Counted from the first letter of the stretch, positions 40,187-51,484 are shown. The stretch is 64,000 nucleotides of DNA from Hyphomicrobiales bacterium (GCA_900473915.1 UCNG01000023.1:1-64000), one strand, 5' to 3'. The notes: a model not told the origin generated them from the sequence alone. Numbers and translations are program-made.

Positions 40187-42625
40187 ATGACGAGTACTGA
40201 ACAGAAGACACCACTGGGTGGCTCTGAAGCGGGCGGCGCGGACGGGCTCTATGCCGTTTTGCCGTTGCGTGACATCGTCGTTTTCCCCCATATGATCGTT
40301 CCGCTTTTTGTCGGCCGCGAGAAGTCCATTCGCGCGCTGGAGGAAGTGATGGGCGTGGACAAGCAGATATTGCTTGCCACCCAGAAGAACGCCGCCGATG
40401 ACGATCCGGCACCGGATGCGATTTATGAAATCGGCACGATTGCCAATGTGCTTCAGCTTTTGAAGCTGCCGGACGGCACCGTCAAGGTGCTGGTCGAAGG
40501 CACGGCGCGCGCCAAGGTTTCCAAGTTCACCGACCGTGAGGACTATCACGAGGCCTATGCTGCGGCTCTGCCGGAGCCGGATGAAGATGCCGTCGAGATC
40601 GAGGCGCTTGCCCGCTCGGTGGTTTCCGATTTCGAAAACTACGTCAAGCTGAACAAGAAGATTTCGCCGGAAGTGGTTGGCGCGGCCAGCCAGATCGACG
40701 ATTATTCGAAGCTTGCCGACACGGTGGCCTCGCATCTCGCGATCAAGATTCCCGAGAAGCAGGAAATGCTGTCCATCCTCTCGGTGCGCGAGCGCCTTGA
40801 GAAGGCACTTTCCTTCATGGAAGCCGAAATCTCGGTTCTGCAGGTTGAGAAGCGTATCCGCAGCCGCGTCAAGCGCCAGATGGAGAAGACGCAGCGCGAA
40901 TACTATCTCAACGAGCAGATGAAGGCGATCCAGAAGGAGCTTGGCGACGGCGAGGACGGTCGCGATGAAGCGGCAGAACTCGAAGAACGCATCAACAAGA
41001 CCAAGCTTTCCAAGGAAGCCCGCGAAAAGGCACAGGCCGAGCTGAAGAAGCTGCGCTCCATGAGCCCGATGTCTGCCGAGGCAACGGTCGTGCGCAACTA
41101 TCTCGACTGGCTGCTGTCCATTCCGTGGGGCAAGAAGTCGAAGATCAAGCAGGACTTGAATTTTGCCGAGGAAGTGCTTGATGACGAGCATTTCGGCCTC
41201 GACAAGGTCAAGGAGCGCATCGTCGAATATCTCGCGGTGCAGGCTCGCTCGACCAAGATCAAGGGCCCGATCCTCTGCCTCGTCGGACCTCCCGGCGTCG
41301 GCAAGACCTCGCTCGCCCGTTCGATCGCCAAGGCGACAGGCCGTGAATATGTCCGCATGTCGCTCGGCGGCGTGCGCGACGAGGCCGAAATCCGCGGTCA
41401 CCGCCGCACCTATATCGGCTCGATGCCCGGCAAGGTCATCCAGTCGATGAAGAAGGCGAAGAAGTCCAACCCGCTCTTCCTGCTCGATGAAATCGACAAG
41501 ATGGGCCAGGATTTCCGCGGCGATCCGTCATCGGCCATGCTCGAGGTGCTGGACCCTGAACAGAACTCGACCTTCATGGATCACTACCTTGAGGTCGAAT
41601 ATGACCTGTCGAACGTCATGTTCGTGACGACGGCCAATACGCTGAATATTCCGGGTCCGTTGCTGGATCGTATGGAGATCATCCGTATTGCCGGCTACAC
41701 CGAGGACGAAAAGCTCGAGATCGCCAAGCGGCACCTGCTGCCGAAGGCAATCAAGGACCACGCCCTGCAACCGAAGGAGTTTTCGGTCACGGATGAAGCA
41801 CTGCGCAATGTTATCCGCCTTTACACGCGGGAAGCAGGTGTGCGCAGCCTCGAACGCGAACTGATGACGCTGGCGCGCAAGGCCGTGACCGAAATCCTGA
41901 AGTCGAAGAAGAAGTCGGTGAAAGTCACCGAAAAGAACCTCTCCGACTATCTGGGTGTCGAGCGGTTCCGCTTCGGCCAGATCGACGGCGAAGATCAGGT
42001 TGGCGTCGTGACGGGCCTTGCCTGGACGGAAGTCGGCGGCGAGTTGCTGACCATCGAAGGCGTCATGATGCCCGGCAAGGGCCGCATGACCGTCACGGGT
42101 AATCTCCGCGACGTGATGAAGGAATCGATCTCGGCGGCGGCATCTTATGTCCGCAGCAGGGCAATCGACTTCGGCATCGAGCCTCCGCTGTTCGACAAGC
42201 GCGACATTCACGTGCACGTGCCGGAAGGCGCGACGCCGAAGGACGGTCCGTCCGCAGGCATCGCCATGGTCACGGCGATCGTTTCCGTGCTGACCGGCAT
42301 TCCGGTGCGCAAGGACATCGCAATGACGGGCGAAGTCACGCTGCGCGGTCGCGTTCTGCCAATCGGCGGTCTCAAGGAAAAGCTCCTCGCGGCTCTGCGC
42401 GGCGGCATCAAGAAGGTTCTGATCCCGGAAGAAAACGCCAAGGATCTGGCGGATATTCCGGACAATGTGAAGAACAGTCTTGAGATCGTTCCGGTGTCCC
42501 GCGTGGGTGAGGTGCTCAGGCACGCTCTGGTTCGCGAGCCCGAGCCGATTGAATGGACCGAGCCCGCAAATGCGACACCGGTCCCGTCGGTCGAGGAAGA
42601 GGCTGGCGCCTCGATGCCCCATTAA
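40187..42625 (+). CDS. lon: ATP-dependent Lon protease
   Basis: 812 residues, class LonA. The N-terminal substrate domain (about 15-210) has [21 protein letters not shown] coiled-coil region follows, then an AAA+ domain with Walker A G-P-P-G-V-G-K-T near residue 365 and L-F-L-L-D-E-I-D-K. The Ser-Lys protease dyad has Ser in P-K-D-G-P-S-A-G near residue 688 and Lys in G-G-L-K-E-K-L-L-A near residue 731. It degrades misfolded and regulatory proteins. Two terminators follow. Confidence 0.98.
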   Translation: MTSTEQKTPLGGSEAGGADGLYAVLPLRDIVVFPHMIVPLFVGREKSIRALEEVMGVDKQILLATQKNAADDDPAPDAIYEIGTIANVLQLLKLPDGTVKVLVEGTARAKVSKFTDREDYHEAYAAALPEPDEDAVEIEALARSVVSDFENYVKLNKKISPEVVGAASQIDDYSKLADTVASHLAIKIPEKQEMLSILSVRERLEKALSFMEAEISVLQVEKRIRSRVKRQMEKTQREYYLNEQMKAIQKELGDGEDGRDEAAELEERINKTKLSKEAREKAQAELKKLRSMSPMSAEATVVRNYLDWLLSIPWGKKSKIKQDLNFAEEVLDDEHFGLDKVKERIVEYLAVQARSTKIKGPILCLVGPPGVGKTSLARSIAKATGREYVRMSLGGVRDEAEIRGHRRTYIGSMPGKVIQSMKKAKKSNPLFLLDEIDKMGQDFRGDPSSAMLEVLDPEQNSTFMDHYLEVEYDLSNVMFVTTANTLNIPGPLLDRMEIIRIAGYTEDEKLEIAKRHLLPKAIKDHALQPKEFSVTDEALRNVIRLYTREAGVRSLERELMTLARKAVTEILKSKKKSVKVTEKNLSDYLGVERFRFGQIDGEDQVGVVTGLAWTEVGGELLTIEGVMMPGKGRMTVTGNLRDVMKESISAAASYVRSRAIDFGIEPPLFDKRDIHVHVPEGATPKDGPSAGIAMVTAIVSVLTGIPVRKDIAMTGEVTLRGRVLPIGGLKEKLLAALRGGIKKVLIPEENAKDLADIPDNVKNSLEIVPVSRVGEVLRHALVREPEPIEWTEPANATPVPSVEEEAGASMPH

Positions 42626-42749
42626 GGCATTTCCGGCAAACGTTCGAACGGGTTTGCTTCTTGGGAATGTACTGAAATGAACTTCTGGCAGGCGATTCTG
42701 ATTCAGTCGGATAGTCCTGCCCGAAGCTGTCTATCAGGACCAACAATCG

Positions 42750-42776
42750 AAATGCCGGGCAAATTGCCCGGCATTT
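42750..42776 (+). terminator. Terminator after lon
   Basis: A 13-bp perfect stem (AAATGCCGGGCAA/TTGCCCGGCATTT) with a one-base centre, followed by CTGTGTTT. Confidence 0.8.
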
Positions 42777-42784
42777 CTGTGTTT

Positions 42785-42808
42785 AACCCCGGTTTTCCGG
42801 GGTTTTTT
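42785..42808 (+). terminator. Second terminator between lon and hup
   Basis: Stem AACCCCGG/CCGGGGTT with a TTTT loop and a T tract. The tandem pair isolates the highly expressed hup gene from lon. Confidence 0.8.
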
Positions 42809-42902
42809 CACGTTGACAGGCTTGGTTTGTGAAACGATTTGAATAAACTCCGACCAATCCGGTCACGTTATCCGTTCCGGTAGATAAAGAAAGGAAATGC
42901 CA

Positions 42903-43178
42903 ATGAACAAGAACGAATTGGTTGCCGCAGTTGCGGAAAAGGGCGGTTTGACGAAGGCTGATGCCGGTACTGCTGTTGACGCCGTACTCGCTGCTGTTAC
43001 CGGCGCCCTGAAGGCTGGTGAAGAAGTCCGTCTGCCTGGCTTCGGCGTTTTCTCCGTTTCGCACCGCGCTGCCTCGACCGGCCGTAACCCGTCGACCGGC
43101 AAGGAAGTTGCTATTCCGGCTCGCAACGTGCCGAAGTTCTCGGCTGGCAAGGGCCTGAAGGACGCCGTAAACGGCTAA
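42903..43178 (+). CDS. hup: DNA-binding protein HU
   Basis: 91 residues from ATG 42903; the ATG two codons earlier is too close to the AAAGGAA ribosome site. N-K-N-E-L-V-A-A-V-A begins the helical dimer body. G-F-G-V-F is the turn before the DNA-binding arm, and G-R-N-P-S-T-G-K-E is the arm with the intercalating Pro. It is a histone-like nucleoid protein that bends DNA. Downstream of lon as in other Proteobacteria. Confidence 0.97.
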   Translation: MNKNELVAAVAEKGGLTKADAGTAVDAVLAAVTGALKAGEEVRLPGFGVFSVSHRAASTGRNPSTGKEVAIPARNVPKFSAGKGLKDAVNG

Positions 43179-43267
43179 TCATGATCTGGAGAGTGAAAGC
43201 TCTTCGAACGGATCGTGACGATAAATTTCCAGCCCTCGCGGCATGATCGCGAATGGCTGTCGAGAAG

Positions 43268-43290
43268 GCCCGGTTTATCCGGGCTTTTTT
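43268..43290 (+). terminator. Terminator after hup
   Basis: Stem GCCCGG/CCGGGC with loop TTTAT and six T residues. Confidence 0.85.
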
Positions 43291-43378
43291 CGTATGCTGA
43301 AGTGGGGAACCTGCTTTCACATACTGTCGCAACATGGCACCTTGTGGACAATTATCGTTGGCTGATTTGGAGGCGTCT

Positions 43379-43699
43379 ATGCTCGCCGTTGGTTTAATGG
43401 GTTTTGCAATAAGCGTGCTGCTGGCGGTGGCCGCTAACAGCCGGTTTGGGGAACTTGAGCGGCTTCCCATGCAGTGGGGTTTAGCAGGCCAGATTAACTG
43501 GACGGCACCGCGCCTCTTGGCTCTATCCTTCGCCCCGGTGCTTTACGCCGTGCTGGCCGGTATATTCATTTGGGCAGCGGAGCATGATCCCGAAAAATAC
43601 ACTGCAAAATCGGTGGGCATAGTGCTGATCGCATTGATTGCGGTACAGATCCTCCACTTGTGGATGATCGATCGTTATCGATTAAAGCTGCTCAAATAG
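43379..43699 (+). CDS. Small membrane protein
   Basis: 106 residues from ATG 43379, which has GGAGG eight bases upstream; an ATG at 43334 lacks one. Three hydrophobic segments: about 1-17, 43-64 and 75-97. The segment S-R-F-G-E-L-E-R-L-P-M-Q-W-G-L-A-G-Q-I-N-W resembles the start of DUF1648-type membrane proteins (P-x-H-W-N-x-x-G), which are often of unknown function. Single gene between hup and a convergent gene. Confidence 0.65.
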   Translation: MLAVGLMGFAISVLLAVAANSRFGELERLPMQWGLAGQINWTAPRLLALSFAPVLYAVLAGIFIWAAEHDPEKYTAKSVGIVLIALIAVQILHLWMIDRYRLKLLK

Positions 43700-43742
43700 A
43701 CGAAAGCCGGAAACTGTTCGCAGCTAAAAGGATATGGCTCTC

Positions 43743-44324
43743 TCACGGAGCGTCCTGCTTTGGACATCGCGCCATAATCAAAACCGTGTCTGGAGAGCGA
43801 ATGAGCAGCATATCGTCATAGGGGCGCGTAATGGTCACAACACCATTATTCCTCTGCAATATCGCGGATATCATTCTCTTCTCCGCCGGAGAAACAGCAT
43901 CGCCATCAGCAATCCCCAGCCTGCGCACAAGCGGCTGAACGTCAGTATACGAACCGAACTGGTTTTCAGAGCGGGCCGTATAAATGGTGGATGACGGATT
44001 TTTGCTGGCGGGCGCCGTGGTCGCTTCGAATGAATACGGGTTCAGAACCCGAACAGCTATTCTTCCAAGACTCGAGGGTTTGCAAAACAGATCAAGTTTT
44101 GCTGGATCAATTTTAGCTGCCTCCAGAGTGCTGATCGCAAACCAGTCTCCATCAAGACCATCAAAAATCTTCTTGCGATATGCTTCTGGATTGGTGAAGT
44201 CGCCCACCAGAGTTTCCATGGTGGCTTTGTAGCGATCAAGAATGTTGGTCGCGTCAGCAAAAACCGGCGTAGCAGTGAACGCCAGTAGTGGACAGACGAC
44301 CAGGCTAAGAATGCTGTGCCGCAT
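43743..44324 (-). CDS. Secreted protein of unknown function
   Basis: 193 residues from ATG 44324; another ATG four codons upstream is possible. Signal peptide at about 1-24 (S-I-L-S-L-V-V-C-P-L-L-A-F-T-A, cleavage after F-A). The mature part has two Cys (D-L-F-C-K-P and M-A-R-C-P-K) that may form a disulfide, and W-F-A-I-S-T-L-E-A-A-K-I-D-P in the centre. No family recognised. Monocistronic by spacing; likely periplasmic. Confidence 0.65.
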   Translation of the reverse strand: MRHSILSLVVCPLLAFTATPVFADATNILDRYKATMETLVGDFTNPEAYRKKIFDGLDGDWFAISTLEAAKIDPAKLDLFCKPSSLGRIAVRVLNPYSFEATTAPASKNPSSTIYTARSENQFGSYTDVQPLVRRLGIADGDAVSPAEKRMISAILQRNNGVVTITRPYDDMLLIRSPDTVLIMARCPKQDAP

Positions 44325-44444
44325 GTCTATCCCCATCGGTCAGATTGTTTGCACCTTATCTCACAAGTGGCGATAAAAGTGCAAAAAGCCGTGGGGATAG
44401 GCATCAACAAGGGATGTTGGAGGCTCTATACACGCGAGCCGTTC

Positions 44445-47369
44445 CTACTCCGCCGCCTCTGAATCGCGCTTGGGGCGGCGTTCCAGCAATTCCTTGAGGA
44501 AGTGGCCGGTGTAGGAGCGCTTCTCCTTCACAATGTCTTCCGGACGGCCCACGGCGACGATTTCGCCGCCGCCATCGCCGCCTTCCGGTCCAAGGTCGAT
44601 CACCCAATCGGCGGTCTTGATGACTTCGAGGTTATGCTCGATCACCACGACCGTATTGCCCTGTTCGACCAGTTCGTGCAGCACTTCCAAAAGCTTCGCC
44701 ACATCATGGAAGTGCAGGCCGGTTGTCGGCTCATCCAGAATATAGAGCGTGCGGCCCGTCGCGCGGCGTGACAGTTCCTTGGCAAGCTTCACGCGCTGCG
44801 CTTCGCCGCCGGAAAGCGTCGTTGCCTGCTGGCCGACCTTGATATAGCCGAGGCCGACCTTGACGAGCGTTTCCAGCTTGTCGCGCACCGCAGGCACAGC
44901 GGAGAAGAACTCCGCACCTTCCTCAACCGTCATATCCAGCACATCGGCAATGGACTTGCCTTTGAACAGGACTTCCAGCGTTTCGCGGTTGTAACGCTTG
45001 CCGTGGCAGATGTCGCAAGTCACATAAACATCCGGCAGGAAGTGCATCTCGATCTTGATGACGCCATCGCCCTGGCAGGCCTCGCAGCGCCCGCCCTTCA
45101 CGTTGAACGAGAAGCGGCCCGGCTGATAGCCGCGTGCCTTGGCCTCCGGCAGACCCGCGAACCAGTCGCGGATCGGCGTGAAGGCGCCGGTATAGGTCGC
45201 CGGGTTGGAGCGCGGGGTGCGGCCAATCGGAGACTGGTCGATGTCGATCACCTTGTCGAGGAATTCCAGCCCTTCGATACGGTCATGCTCTGCCGGATGC
45301 TCGCGCGAACCCATGATGCGGCGCGAAGCGGCCTTGAACAGCGTTTCGATCAGGAAGGTGGATTTGCCGCCGCCTGAAACGCCGGTGACAGCGGTGAAGG
45401 TGCCGAGCGGAATATCCGCCGAGACATTTTTGAGGTTGTTGCCGCGCGCGCCCACCACACGGATGCGCTTGGATTTCTCAATCTTGCGCCGTTCCGCCGG
45501 AACCGCAACCTCCATCGCGCCCGACAGATATTTGCCGGTCAGCGAGTTTGCGTTGGACATCACATCCTGCGGCGACCCCTGAGCGATGATCTTGCCGCCG
45601 TGGACACCAGCCGCCGGGCCGATATCGACCACATAATCGGCGGTCAGGATCGCATCTTCATCATGTTCGACCACGATGACCGTATTGCCGAGATCGCGCA
45701 GGTGGCGCAGCGTGTCGAGAAGGCGGGCATTGTCGCGCTGATGCAGGCCGATGGACGGCTCATCCAGCACGTAAAGCACGCCGGTCAGGCCGGAGCCGAT
45801 CTGCGAGGCAAGACGGATGCGCTGGCTTTCGCCGCCCGACAATGTGCCGGAATTGCGCGCCAGCGTCAGGTAATCGAGACCGACGTCGTTGAGGAATTGC
45901 AGGCGCTCGCGGATTTCCTTGAGGATGCGGGCGGCAATTTCGCGCTGCTTGTCGTTGAAGCTGCTATCGATGTCACGGAACCAGGCATCGGCCTTGCGGA
46001 TCGACATTTCGGTGATTTCACCAATATGCTTCATGCCAAGCTTGACCGCCAGCGCCTCCGGCTTCAGGCGGAAACCATTACAGGCAGGGCAGGGCGTCGA
46101 GGCCATGAAGCGCTCGATATCTTCACGCGACCAGGCGGAATCGGTCTCCTTCCAGCGGCGTTCCAGATTGGGGATGACACCCTCGAACGGCTTTGTCGTC
46201 TGGTAAGAGCGCAAGCCGTCATCATACTGAAAGGTGATTTCCTTGCCTTTGGTGCCATAAAGAATGGCTTGCTGCGCTTCTTCCGAGAGATCAGCCCATT
46301 TTGCGCCGATCTTGAAGCCATAGGCTTTGCCGAGCGCTTCCAACGTTTGATTATAGTAAGGCGAGGAGGATCGCGCCCACGGGGCAATCGCGCCGTCCTT
46401 CAACACTGCCGTTTCGTCGGGAACGATCAGGTTCGGATCGATGGCCTGCTGCGTGCCGAGACCGTCACAGGTCGGGCAGGCGCCGAACGGATTGTTGAAC
46501 GAGAACAGGCGCGGCTCGATTTCCGGAATGGTGAAGCCGGAAACCGGGCAGGCAAACTTTTCCGAGAAAAGAATCCGCTCGTGGGTTTCGTTGGCCGACT
46601 TGTTGGCAGCGCCGCCTTCCGCCGTTTCTTCGGGCGGCAGCGGCTTGTCGGCAAATTCGGCAACGGCCAGACCTTCGGCAAGCTTGAGGCAGGTTTCAAG
46701 GCTGTCGGCGAGGCGGGTTGAAAGGTCCGCGCGCACCACGACGCGGTCAACCACCACGTCGATATCGTGCTTGTACTTCTTGTCCAGCGCCGGAACATCG
46801 GCGATTTCATAGAAGGTGCCGTCTACCTTAACGCGCTGAAAGCCCTTTTTCTGGAGCTCGGCCAATTCCTTCTTGTACTCGCCCTTGCGGCCGCGGACGA
46901 TGGGGGCAAGGATATAAAGGCGGGTGCCTTCCTCAAGCGCCATGACGCGATCAACCATCTGGCTGACGGTCTGGCTTTCGATGGGCAGGCCGGTCGCGGG
47001 CGAATAGGGCACGCCGACACGCGCGAAGAGCAAGCGCATATAGTCGTAGATTTCGGTGACGGTGCCGACCGTCGAGCGCGGATTGCGGCTCGTCGTCTTC
47101 TGCTCGATGGAAATGGCGGGCGACAGGCCGTCGATCTGGTCGACGTCCGGCTTCTGCATCATTTCCAGGAACTGGCGCGCATAGGCCGAAAGGCTTTCGA
47201 CATAGCGGCGCTGGCCTTCCGCATAGATCGTATCGAAGGCAAGCGAGGATTTGCCCGAGCCGGAAAGACCCGTCATCACGATCAGCTTGTCGCGAGGCAG
47301 ATCGAGATCGACATTTTTCAAGTTGTGTTCGCGCGCGCCACGTATGGAAATGAATTTCTGATCGCTCAT
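44445..47369 (-). CDS. uvrA: Excinuclease ABC subunit A
   Basis: 974 residues from ATG 47369, giving the conserved start [19 protein letters not shown]; a longer frame to 47426 adds non-conserved residues. Two ABC ATPase units: Walker A G-L-S-G-S-G-K-S at 34-41 and G-V-S-G-G-G-K-S near residue 660. Zinc modules are C-P-x-C-D-G-L-G, C-P-A-C-N-G-F-R and C-E-A-C-x-G-D-G...C-D-I-C-H-G. It recognises DNA damage and loads UvrB in nucleotide excision repair. The upstream SOS box suggests LexA control. Confidence 0.98.
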   Translation of the reverse strand: MSDQKFISIRGAREHNLKNVDLDLPRDKLIVMTGLSGSGKSSLAFDTIYAEGQRRYVESLSAYARQFLEMMQKPDVDQIDGLSPAISIEQKTTSRNPRSTVGTVTEIYDYMRLLFARVGVPYSPATGLPIESQTVSQMVDRVMALEEGTRLYILAPIVRGRKGEYKKELAELQKKGFQRVKVDGTFYEIADVPALDKKYKHDIDVVVDRVVVRADLSTRLADSLETCLKLAEGLAVAEFADKPLPPEETAEGGAANKSANETHERILFSEKFACPVSGFTIPEIEPRLFSFNNPFGACPTCDGLGTQQAIDPNLIVPDETAVLKDGAIAPWARSSSPYYNQTLEALGKAYGFKIGAKWADLSEEAQQAILYGTKGKEITFQYDDGLRSYQTTKPFEGVIPNLERRWKETDSAWSREDIERFMASTPCPACNGFRLKPEALAVKLGMKHIGEITEMSIRKADAWFRDIDSSFNDKQREIAARILKEIRERLQFLNDVGLDYLTLARNSGTLSGGESQRIRLASQIGSGLTGVLYVLDEPSIGLHQRDNARLLDTLRHLRDLGNTVIVVEHDEDAILTADYVVDIGPAAGVHGGKIIAQGSPQDVMSNANSLTGKYLSGAMEVAVPAERRKIEKSKRIRVVGARGNNLKNVSADIPLGTFTAVTGVSGGGKSTFLIETLFKAASRRIMGSREHPAEHDRIEGLEFLDKVIDIDQSPIGRTPRSNPATYTGAFTPIRDWFAGLPEAKARGYQPGRFSFNVKGGRCEACQGDGVIKIEMHFLPDVYVTCDICHGKRYNRETLEVLFKGKSIADVLDMTVEEGAEFFSAVPAVRDKLETLVKVGLGYIKVGQQATTLSGGEAQRVKLAKELSRRATGRTLYILDEPTTGLHFHDVAKLLEVLHELVEQGNTVVVIEHNLEVIKTADWVIDLGPEGGDGGGEIVAVGRPEDIVKEKRSYTGHFLKELLERRPKRDSEAAE

Positions 47370-47507
47370 TCCGCGTCCTGCCTGCTCATTATGCCATGGA
47401 TAAACGGGCGCCGAATGGTGAAACACGTCGCGCCGGTACCTAATATGGGGTGGAACCCTCCAATAAGAAGGGGTCTCGGGTCACTCATCGGTGCACTCTT
47501 ATCATTA

Positions 47508-47522
47508 GAACAAATATCGAAC
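47508..47522 (-). promoter_or_regulatory. SOS box (LexA site) upstream of uvrA
   Basis: GAAC, seven bases, GAAC at 47508-47522 is a perfect match to the alphaproteobacterial LexA consensus (GAAC-N7-GAAC, or GTTC-N7-GTTC read from the other strand). It lies 139 bp upstream of the uvrA start. uvrA is SOS-controlled in many bacteria. Confidence 0.75.
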
Positions 47523-48358
47523 AACCAGCCTTCTGATAGGCGATACGAAATGTGAACGCAAGAGCGTTGACTGTCACTCCTGACAGGAGCAGACTACCCT
47601 TACTCGCTGATAGCGGAGAGGTGCCGCGGTGGGATGACACGGCATCGGCAAGAGGTCCGCAGGAGGCGGGAGATCCAGTAGGGAGGTAAAGGAGCATGAG
47701 TCCACCTGACTACGTTGCCTAGCTTTCACAAGGATGAAAGCACGATCCGTTTCGGTTGCGGCAGCATCATTTCGCAAGGAATGATGCCTCGTTGATCGAA
47801 AGTGCGATTGCCGACAATTTGAATTTGCGCGGAATGCAAATGGCCGTGCGCCTTTGTGATCCGAAACCACCTGTTGGCGAATTATTGCCGACACATGAGC
47901 ATTGCTCCAACCCAAGCCCTGCGCGCCAAAGATACAGTGAGCGGCAGGGCTTTTCCTTGGAAATCTGAACGGCCTCGCGAAGCACCTGCGGTTGTCGATT
48001 CATGAGGCGCGCGAAGGCCGTTTTGAAATTAAGGCAGATGCCGTTTTTTACGCTGAAATCAGGAAAACTGCATTTTCCGTACAGGAAACGGTGCGAAAAC
48101 CCATGAAAATTTGTGGCGAACGCATGTCTTTTTAGTGTTGAAGGTTGCAATTTGAACAAAACAAGAACATAAACTCTGTGGACATTGACAAATTCACCGC
48201 GCCGGATTGAGCGCTCATTGAGCCAGTCCTGTAAGGTGAACATATGAGTTTCTGGTGATGGCGCATCATTGCGCCTGAGCCTTCATTTGGAAAGCGCCTC
48301 TTGTCCGTGCGAAGACATGCGGAAAGGGTGCGCGTGCGAGACCCGGAGTAATTTTTCG
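47523..48358. other. Long uvrA-ssb intergenic region without a clear gene
   Basis: Several frames of 60-160 codons exist on both strands, but none has a ribosome site, codon pattern or recognisable domain. The part next to ssb should hold its promoter. The region could contain an untranslated leader or small RNA, but no defined structure was seen. Confidence 0.5.
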
Positions 48359-48874
48359 ATGGCTGGTAGCGTCAACAAAGTCATTCTGGTCGGCAATCTT
48401 GGTGCCGATCCGGAAATTCGTCGCCTGAACTCGGGCGATGTGGTTGCCAATCTGCGCATTGCAACGTCGGAAAGCTGGCGCGACCGTCAGACCGGCGAAC
48501 GCAAGGACCGCACCGAATGGCACAGCGTCGTCATTTTCAACGAGAACCTTGCCAAGGTCGCGGAGCAGTATCTGAAGAAGGGCGCCAAGGTCTATATCGA
48601 GGGCGCGCTCCAGACCCGCAAATGGCAAGACCAGAACGGCAATGACCGTTACTCGACGGAAGTCGTGCTGCAGAAGTTCCGCGGTGAACTGCAGATGCTC
48701 GACAGCCGTGGCGAAGGTGGCGGTGAGGGCCGTTCGTTTGGCGGCGGCGGCAACCGCGGCCAGATGTCGGATTATTCCGGTGGCGGCGGTGATTTCGGTT
48801 CGTCCGGCCCATCTTCGGGCGGCGGCAGCGGCGGTGGCTTCTCCCGCGATCTGGACGACGAAATTCCGTTCTGA
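48359..48874 (+). CDS. ssb: Single-stranded DNA-binding protein
   Basis: 171 residues from ATG 48359, giving the conserved [15 protein letters not shown]. The OB fold covers about 1-115 (W-H-S-V-V-I-F and [11 protein letters not shown]). A Gly/Ser-rich linker follows (about 120-160), and the acidic tip D-D-E-I-P-F binds partner proteins. An upstream frame to 48269 is not conserved. It is divergent from uvrA, as in many bacteria. Confidence 0.97.
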   Translation: MAGSVNKVILVGNLGADPEIRRLNSGDVVANLRIATSESWRDRQTGERKDRTEWHSVVIFNENLAKVAEQYLKKGAKVYIEGALQTRKWQDQNGNDRYSTEVVLQKFRGELQMLDSRGEGGGEGRSFGGGGNRGQMSDYSGGGGDFGSSGPSSGGGSGGGFSRDLDDEIPF

Positions 48875-48910
48875 GAACGAGTATAATCCAATTTATTAGT
48901 GAAATTCGAT

Positions 48911-48937
48911 AAGGCGCTGTTTTACGGCGCCTTTTCT
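48911..48937 (+). terminator. Terminator after ssb
   Basis: Stem AAGGCGC/GCGCCTT with a 9-nt loop, followed by TTCTGTTTG. Confidence 0.75.
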
Positions 48938-49017
48938 GTTTGTTGAATTGATGTTCTTGCATTCACATCGGCAGAAATACCCCGCCTGAAACCGGAGCAT
49001 GATTCCGAAAAGGGGAG

Positions 49018-49055
49018 CCGCCTACACAGGGAAATCAGTCCAGCGGACTGAATTC
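49018..49055. repeat. Dispersed intergenic repeat, copy B
   Basis: GAAATCAGTCC, three bases, GGACTGAATTC preceded by CCGCCTACACAGG; related to copy A at 28351-28390. GCATGATTCCGAAAAGG just upstream (48997-49013) belongs to the common Rhizobiales CGAAAA element. The gap 48938-49161 has no gene. Confidence 0.65.
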
Positions 49056-49161
49056 AAGTTCTGGTTCGATCAGATGAAACCATGCCCAAACAATAGCTTG
49101 CGGCGGGATGGCGATTCAACTTGAATGCATCCCGCTGCCTGAGCGCCAGACTGCCGGAATA

Positions 49162-49875
49162 TCAGATAGATTGCAGAGAAACACGCTTTTCAAGCTGGGC
49201 AGTGGCTTCTTTCCGTTCGCTGTAGCGATTTGTCAGATGCTCTGAAATCCCACGTGTCAGCAGGGTAAATTTCATCAGTTCTTCCATGACATCGACTACG
49301 CGATCGTAGAAAGAGGAGGGCTTCATACGGCCCGCATCATCAAATTCCTGCCAAGCCTTGGCAACCGATGACTGATTGGGAATGGTAATCATCCGCATCC
49401 ACCGGCCCAGAATGCGCATCTGATTGACAGCATTGAAGCTTTGCGAACCGCCGGAGACCTGCATCAGGGCCAGTGTTCGCCCTTGCGTGGGTCTGACAGC
49501 GCCGCCGGGTAATGGAATCCAGTCGATCTGCGATTTCATGACGGCACTCATCGCGCCATGGCGTTCAGGGCTTGTCCAGACCTGGCCTTCCGACCAAAGC
49601 ATCGCCTCGCGCAGTTCCTGAACCTTCGGGTGGTCCGGCGTCCCATCGTCCGGCAAAGGCAAGCCATCGGCATGGAAAATGCGGGTTTCGGCGCCCATTG
49701 CATCAAGCAGTCGCTGCGCTTCCAGCGTCAGGAAACGGCTATAGGAGCGTTCGCGCAACGATCCGTAGAGCAGCAGGATACGAGGCTTATGTTCCGGAAA
49801 AGGTGCGCGAAGAGCATTCTCATCCGGCAGAAGAAAGGATTTGCGGTCGAGGTTGGGCAAGTCCGCGTCTGTCAT
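49162..49875 (-). CDS. arsH: Arsenical resistance flavoprotein ArsH
   Basis: 237 residues of the NADPH-dependent FMN reductase family. [13 protein letters not shown] is the FMN phosphate-binding loop (about 36-48), and [21 protein letters not shown] is the ArsH-specific segment. ArsH oxidises trivalent organoarsenicals or acts as a quinone reductase. Last gene of the ars operon; its start overlaps the arsC stop by four bases. Confidence 0.95.
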   Translation of the reverse strand: MTDADLPNLDRKSFLLPDENALRAPFPEHKPRILLLYGSLRERSYSRFLTLEAQRLLDAMGAETRIFHADGLPLPDDGTPDHPKVQELREAMLWSEGQVWTSPERHGAMSAVMKSQIDWIPLPGGAVRPTQGRTLALMQVSGGSQSFNAVNQMRILGRWMRMITIPNQSSVAKAWQEFDDAGRMKPSSFYDRVVDVMEELMKFTLLTRGISEHLTNRYSERKEATAQLEKRVSLQSI

Positions 49876-50282
49876 TTCCTTTCTCCATAGGCGACCTGCT
49901 CACCGTCTTCCTTGGTGAAGGAAGCAACCGGGTTTTCCAGGAGCGGCAGAACCAGTTCGGAGGGACGGCATAGCCTGGTGCCGCGCGGCGTTTCAACAAC
50001 CGGCCGGTTGATCAGAATCGGATGGGCTATCATGAAGCCGATCAACTCGTCGTCGGTCCATTTCGGATCGGAGAGGCCGAGTTCGCCATAGGGCGTACCT
50101 TTCTCGCGCAGCAGCTCACGCGGCGTCAGCTTCATTGCCGCCAGCAAGCCGAGCAGACGTTCCCGCGTGGGCGGATTCTGCACATATTCGATAATCACAG
50201 GCTCTTCGCCGCTGGCGCGGATCATCGCCAGCGTATTGCGCGAGGTGCCGCATTTCGGGTTGTGAAAAATAGTGACGGTCAT
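49872..50282 (-). CDS. arsC: Glutaredoxin-coupled arsenate reductase
   Basis: 136 residues of the ArsC/Spx family. Active Cys11 is in N-P-K-C-G-T-S-R. The conserved arginines of the E. coli R773 ArsC type are present (T-P-R-E-L-L-R, N-R-P-V-V, C-R-P-S-E). Reduces arsenate to arsenite using glutathione and glutaredoxin. Overlaps both neighbours by ATGA, so it is translationally coupled to acr3 and arsH. Confidence 0.95.
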   Translation of the reverse strand: MTVTIFHNPKCGTSRNTLAMIRASGEEPVIIEYVQNPPTRERLLGLLAAMKLTPRELLREKGTPYGELGLSDPKWTDDELIGFMIAHPILINRPVVETPRGTRLCRPSELVLPLLENPVASFTKEDGEQVAYGERK

Positions 50283-51340
50283 CGGGAGTTTCCTGTCTGT
50301 GTAGCAGGCTTCTGATCGGTGCCGCGTTCATACCAGTCTTTGGAGCGGTTCACGATCCAGACAACGGAAAGCATGACTGGCACTTCCACCAGAACGCCGA
50401 CCACGGTGGCGAGCGCCGCGCCGGATGAAAAGCCGAAAAGGCTGATTGCAGCGGCGACGGCAAGCTCAAAGAAATTCGACGCGCCGATCAGGGCCGACGG
50501 TCCGGCAACGCTGTGTTTTTCGCCGGACAGGCGGTTGAGGAGATAGGCCAGCCCCGAATTGAAATAGACCTGAATGAGGATCGGCACTGCCAGCATGGCG
50601 ATGATGAGCGGCTGCGCGATGATCTGCTCGCCCTGAAAACCGAAGAGCAGGACGAGAGTGGCAAGCAGCGCGACAAGAGAAAGCGGTTGCAGCGTCTTCA
50701 GCAGCCTGTCGAGCGCGCCTTGTCCGCCACCCGCCAACAGGCTTCGCCGGATGATTTGCGGAAGGATCACCGGAATGACGATATAGAGGACAACGGAAAG
50801 AACGAGCGTATCCCATGGAACTGTAATCGCCGAAAGCCCGAGTAAAAGCCCGACGATCGGAGCAAAGGCTATGACCATGATGGCGTCATTCAATGCGACC
50901 TGGGACAAGGTGAAGTGCGGCTCCCCTTTTGTCAGGCTGGACCATATGAAGACCATGGCCGTGCAGGGTGCTGCGGCAAGGATGATAAGGCCTGCAATGT
51001 AAGAGTCGATCTGATCGGCAGGCAGATTCGGGCGGAAAAACCAGCCGATGAACAGCCAAGCAAGAAGCGCCATCGAGAACGGCTTGACGGCCCAGTTGAT
51101 AAACAGCGTGACGCCGATGCCCCGCCAGTGCCGGCCGACTTGCCGAAGCGCGGCGAAGTCGATTTTCAAAAGCATGGGAATAATCATCAGCCAGATGAGA
51201 ACGGCGACTGGAATATTGACCTTGGCAATCTCGGCGGAGCCGATAGCGTGGAATAGCGTCGGGAAAAGATGCCCCAAAGCGACGCCTGCGACAATGCAAA
51301 GGGCAACCCAGACGGTCAGATACCTTTCAAAGACAGACAT
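50279..51340 (-). CDS. acr3: Arsenite efflux permease, ACR3 family
   Basis: 353 residues with ten predicted membrane helices. The conserved Cys of the family lies in A-A-P-C-T-A-M-V-F-I-W-S (about 130-140), and W-A-V-K-P-F-S-M is a typical ACR3 segment. It exports arsenite by the proton gradient. The 144-bp gap between arsR and this gene is larger than the other joints and may hold a second promoter. Confidence 0.95.
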   Translation of the reverse strand: MSVFERYLTVWVALCIVAGVALGHLFPTLFHAIGSAEIAKVNIPVAVLIWLMIIPMLLKIDFAALRQVGRHWRGIGVTLFINWAVKPFSMALLAWLFIGWFFRPNLPADQIDSYIAGLIILAAAPCTAMVFIWSSLTKGEPHFTLSQVALNDAIMVIAFAPIVGLLLGLSAITVPWDTLVLSVVLYIVIPVILPQIIRRSLLAGGGQGALDRLLKTLQPLSLVALLATLVLLFGFQGEQIIAQPLIIAMLAVPILIQVYFNSGLAYLLNRLSGEKHSVAGPSALIGASNFFELAVAAAISLFGFSSGAALATVVGVLVEVPVMLSVVWIVNRSKDWYERGTDQKPATQTGNSR

Positions 51341-51484
51341 CAGCGTTGCTCCACGTGCCTTTGCATGTCCGCGTCAGACCGTTTTTCATGGGCGAATGAC
51401 TGCCCGCGCGCACGCCGGGCGCCAGGTGAAACCGATTTATCATTTTAACGTCCGTTGAGGTGAACTGGCATCGCCAGAACGTGG

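Noticed and set aside
47767-48243. 158-codon minus-strand frame between uvrA and ssb
   Set aside because: No ribosome site or recognisable domain; it is one of several overlapping weak frames in the same interval.
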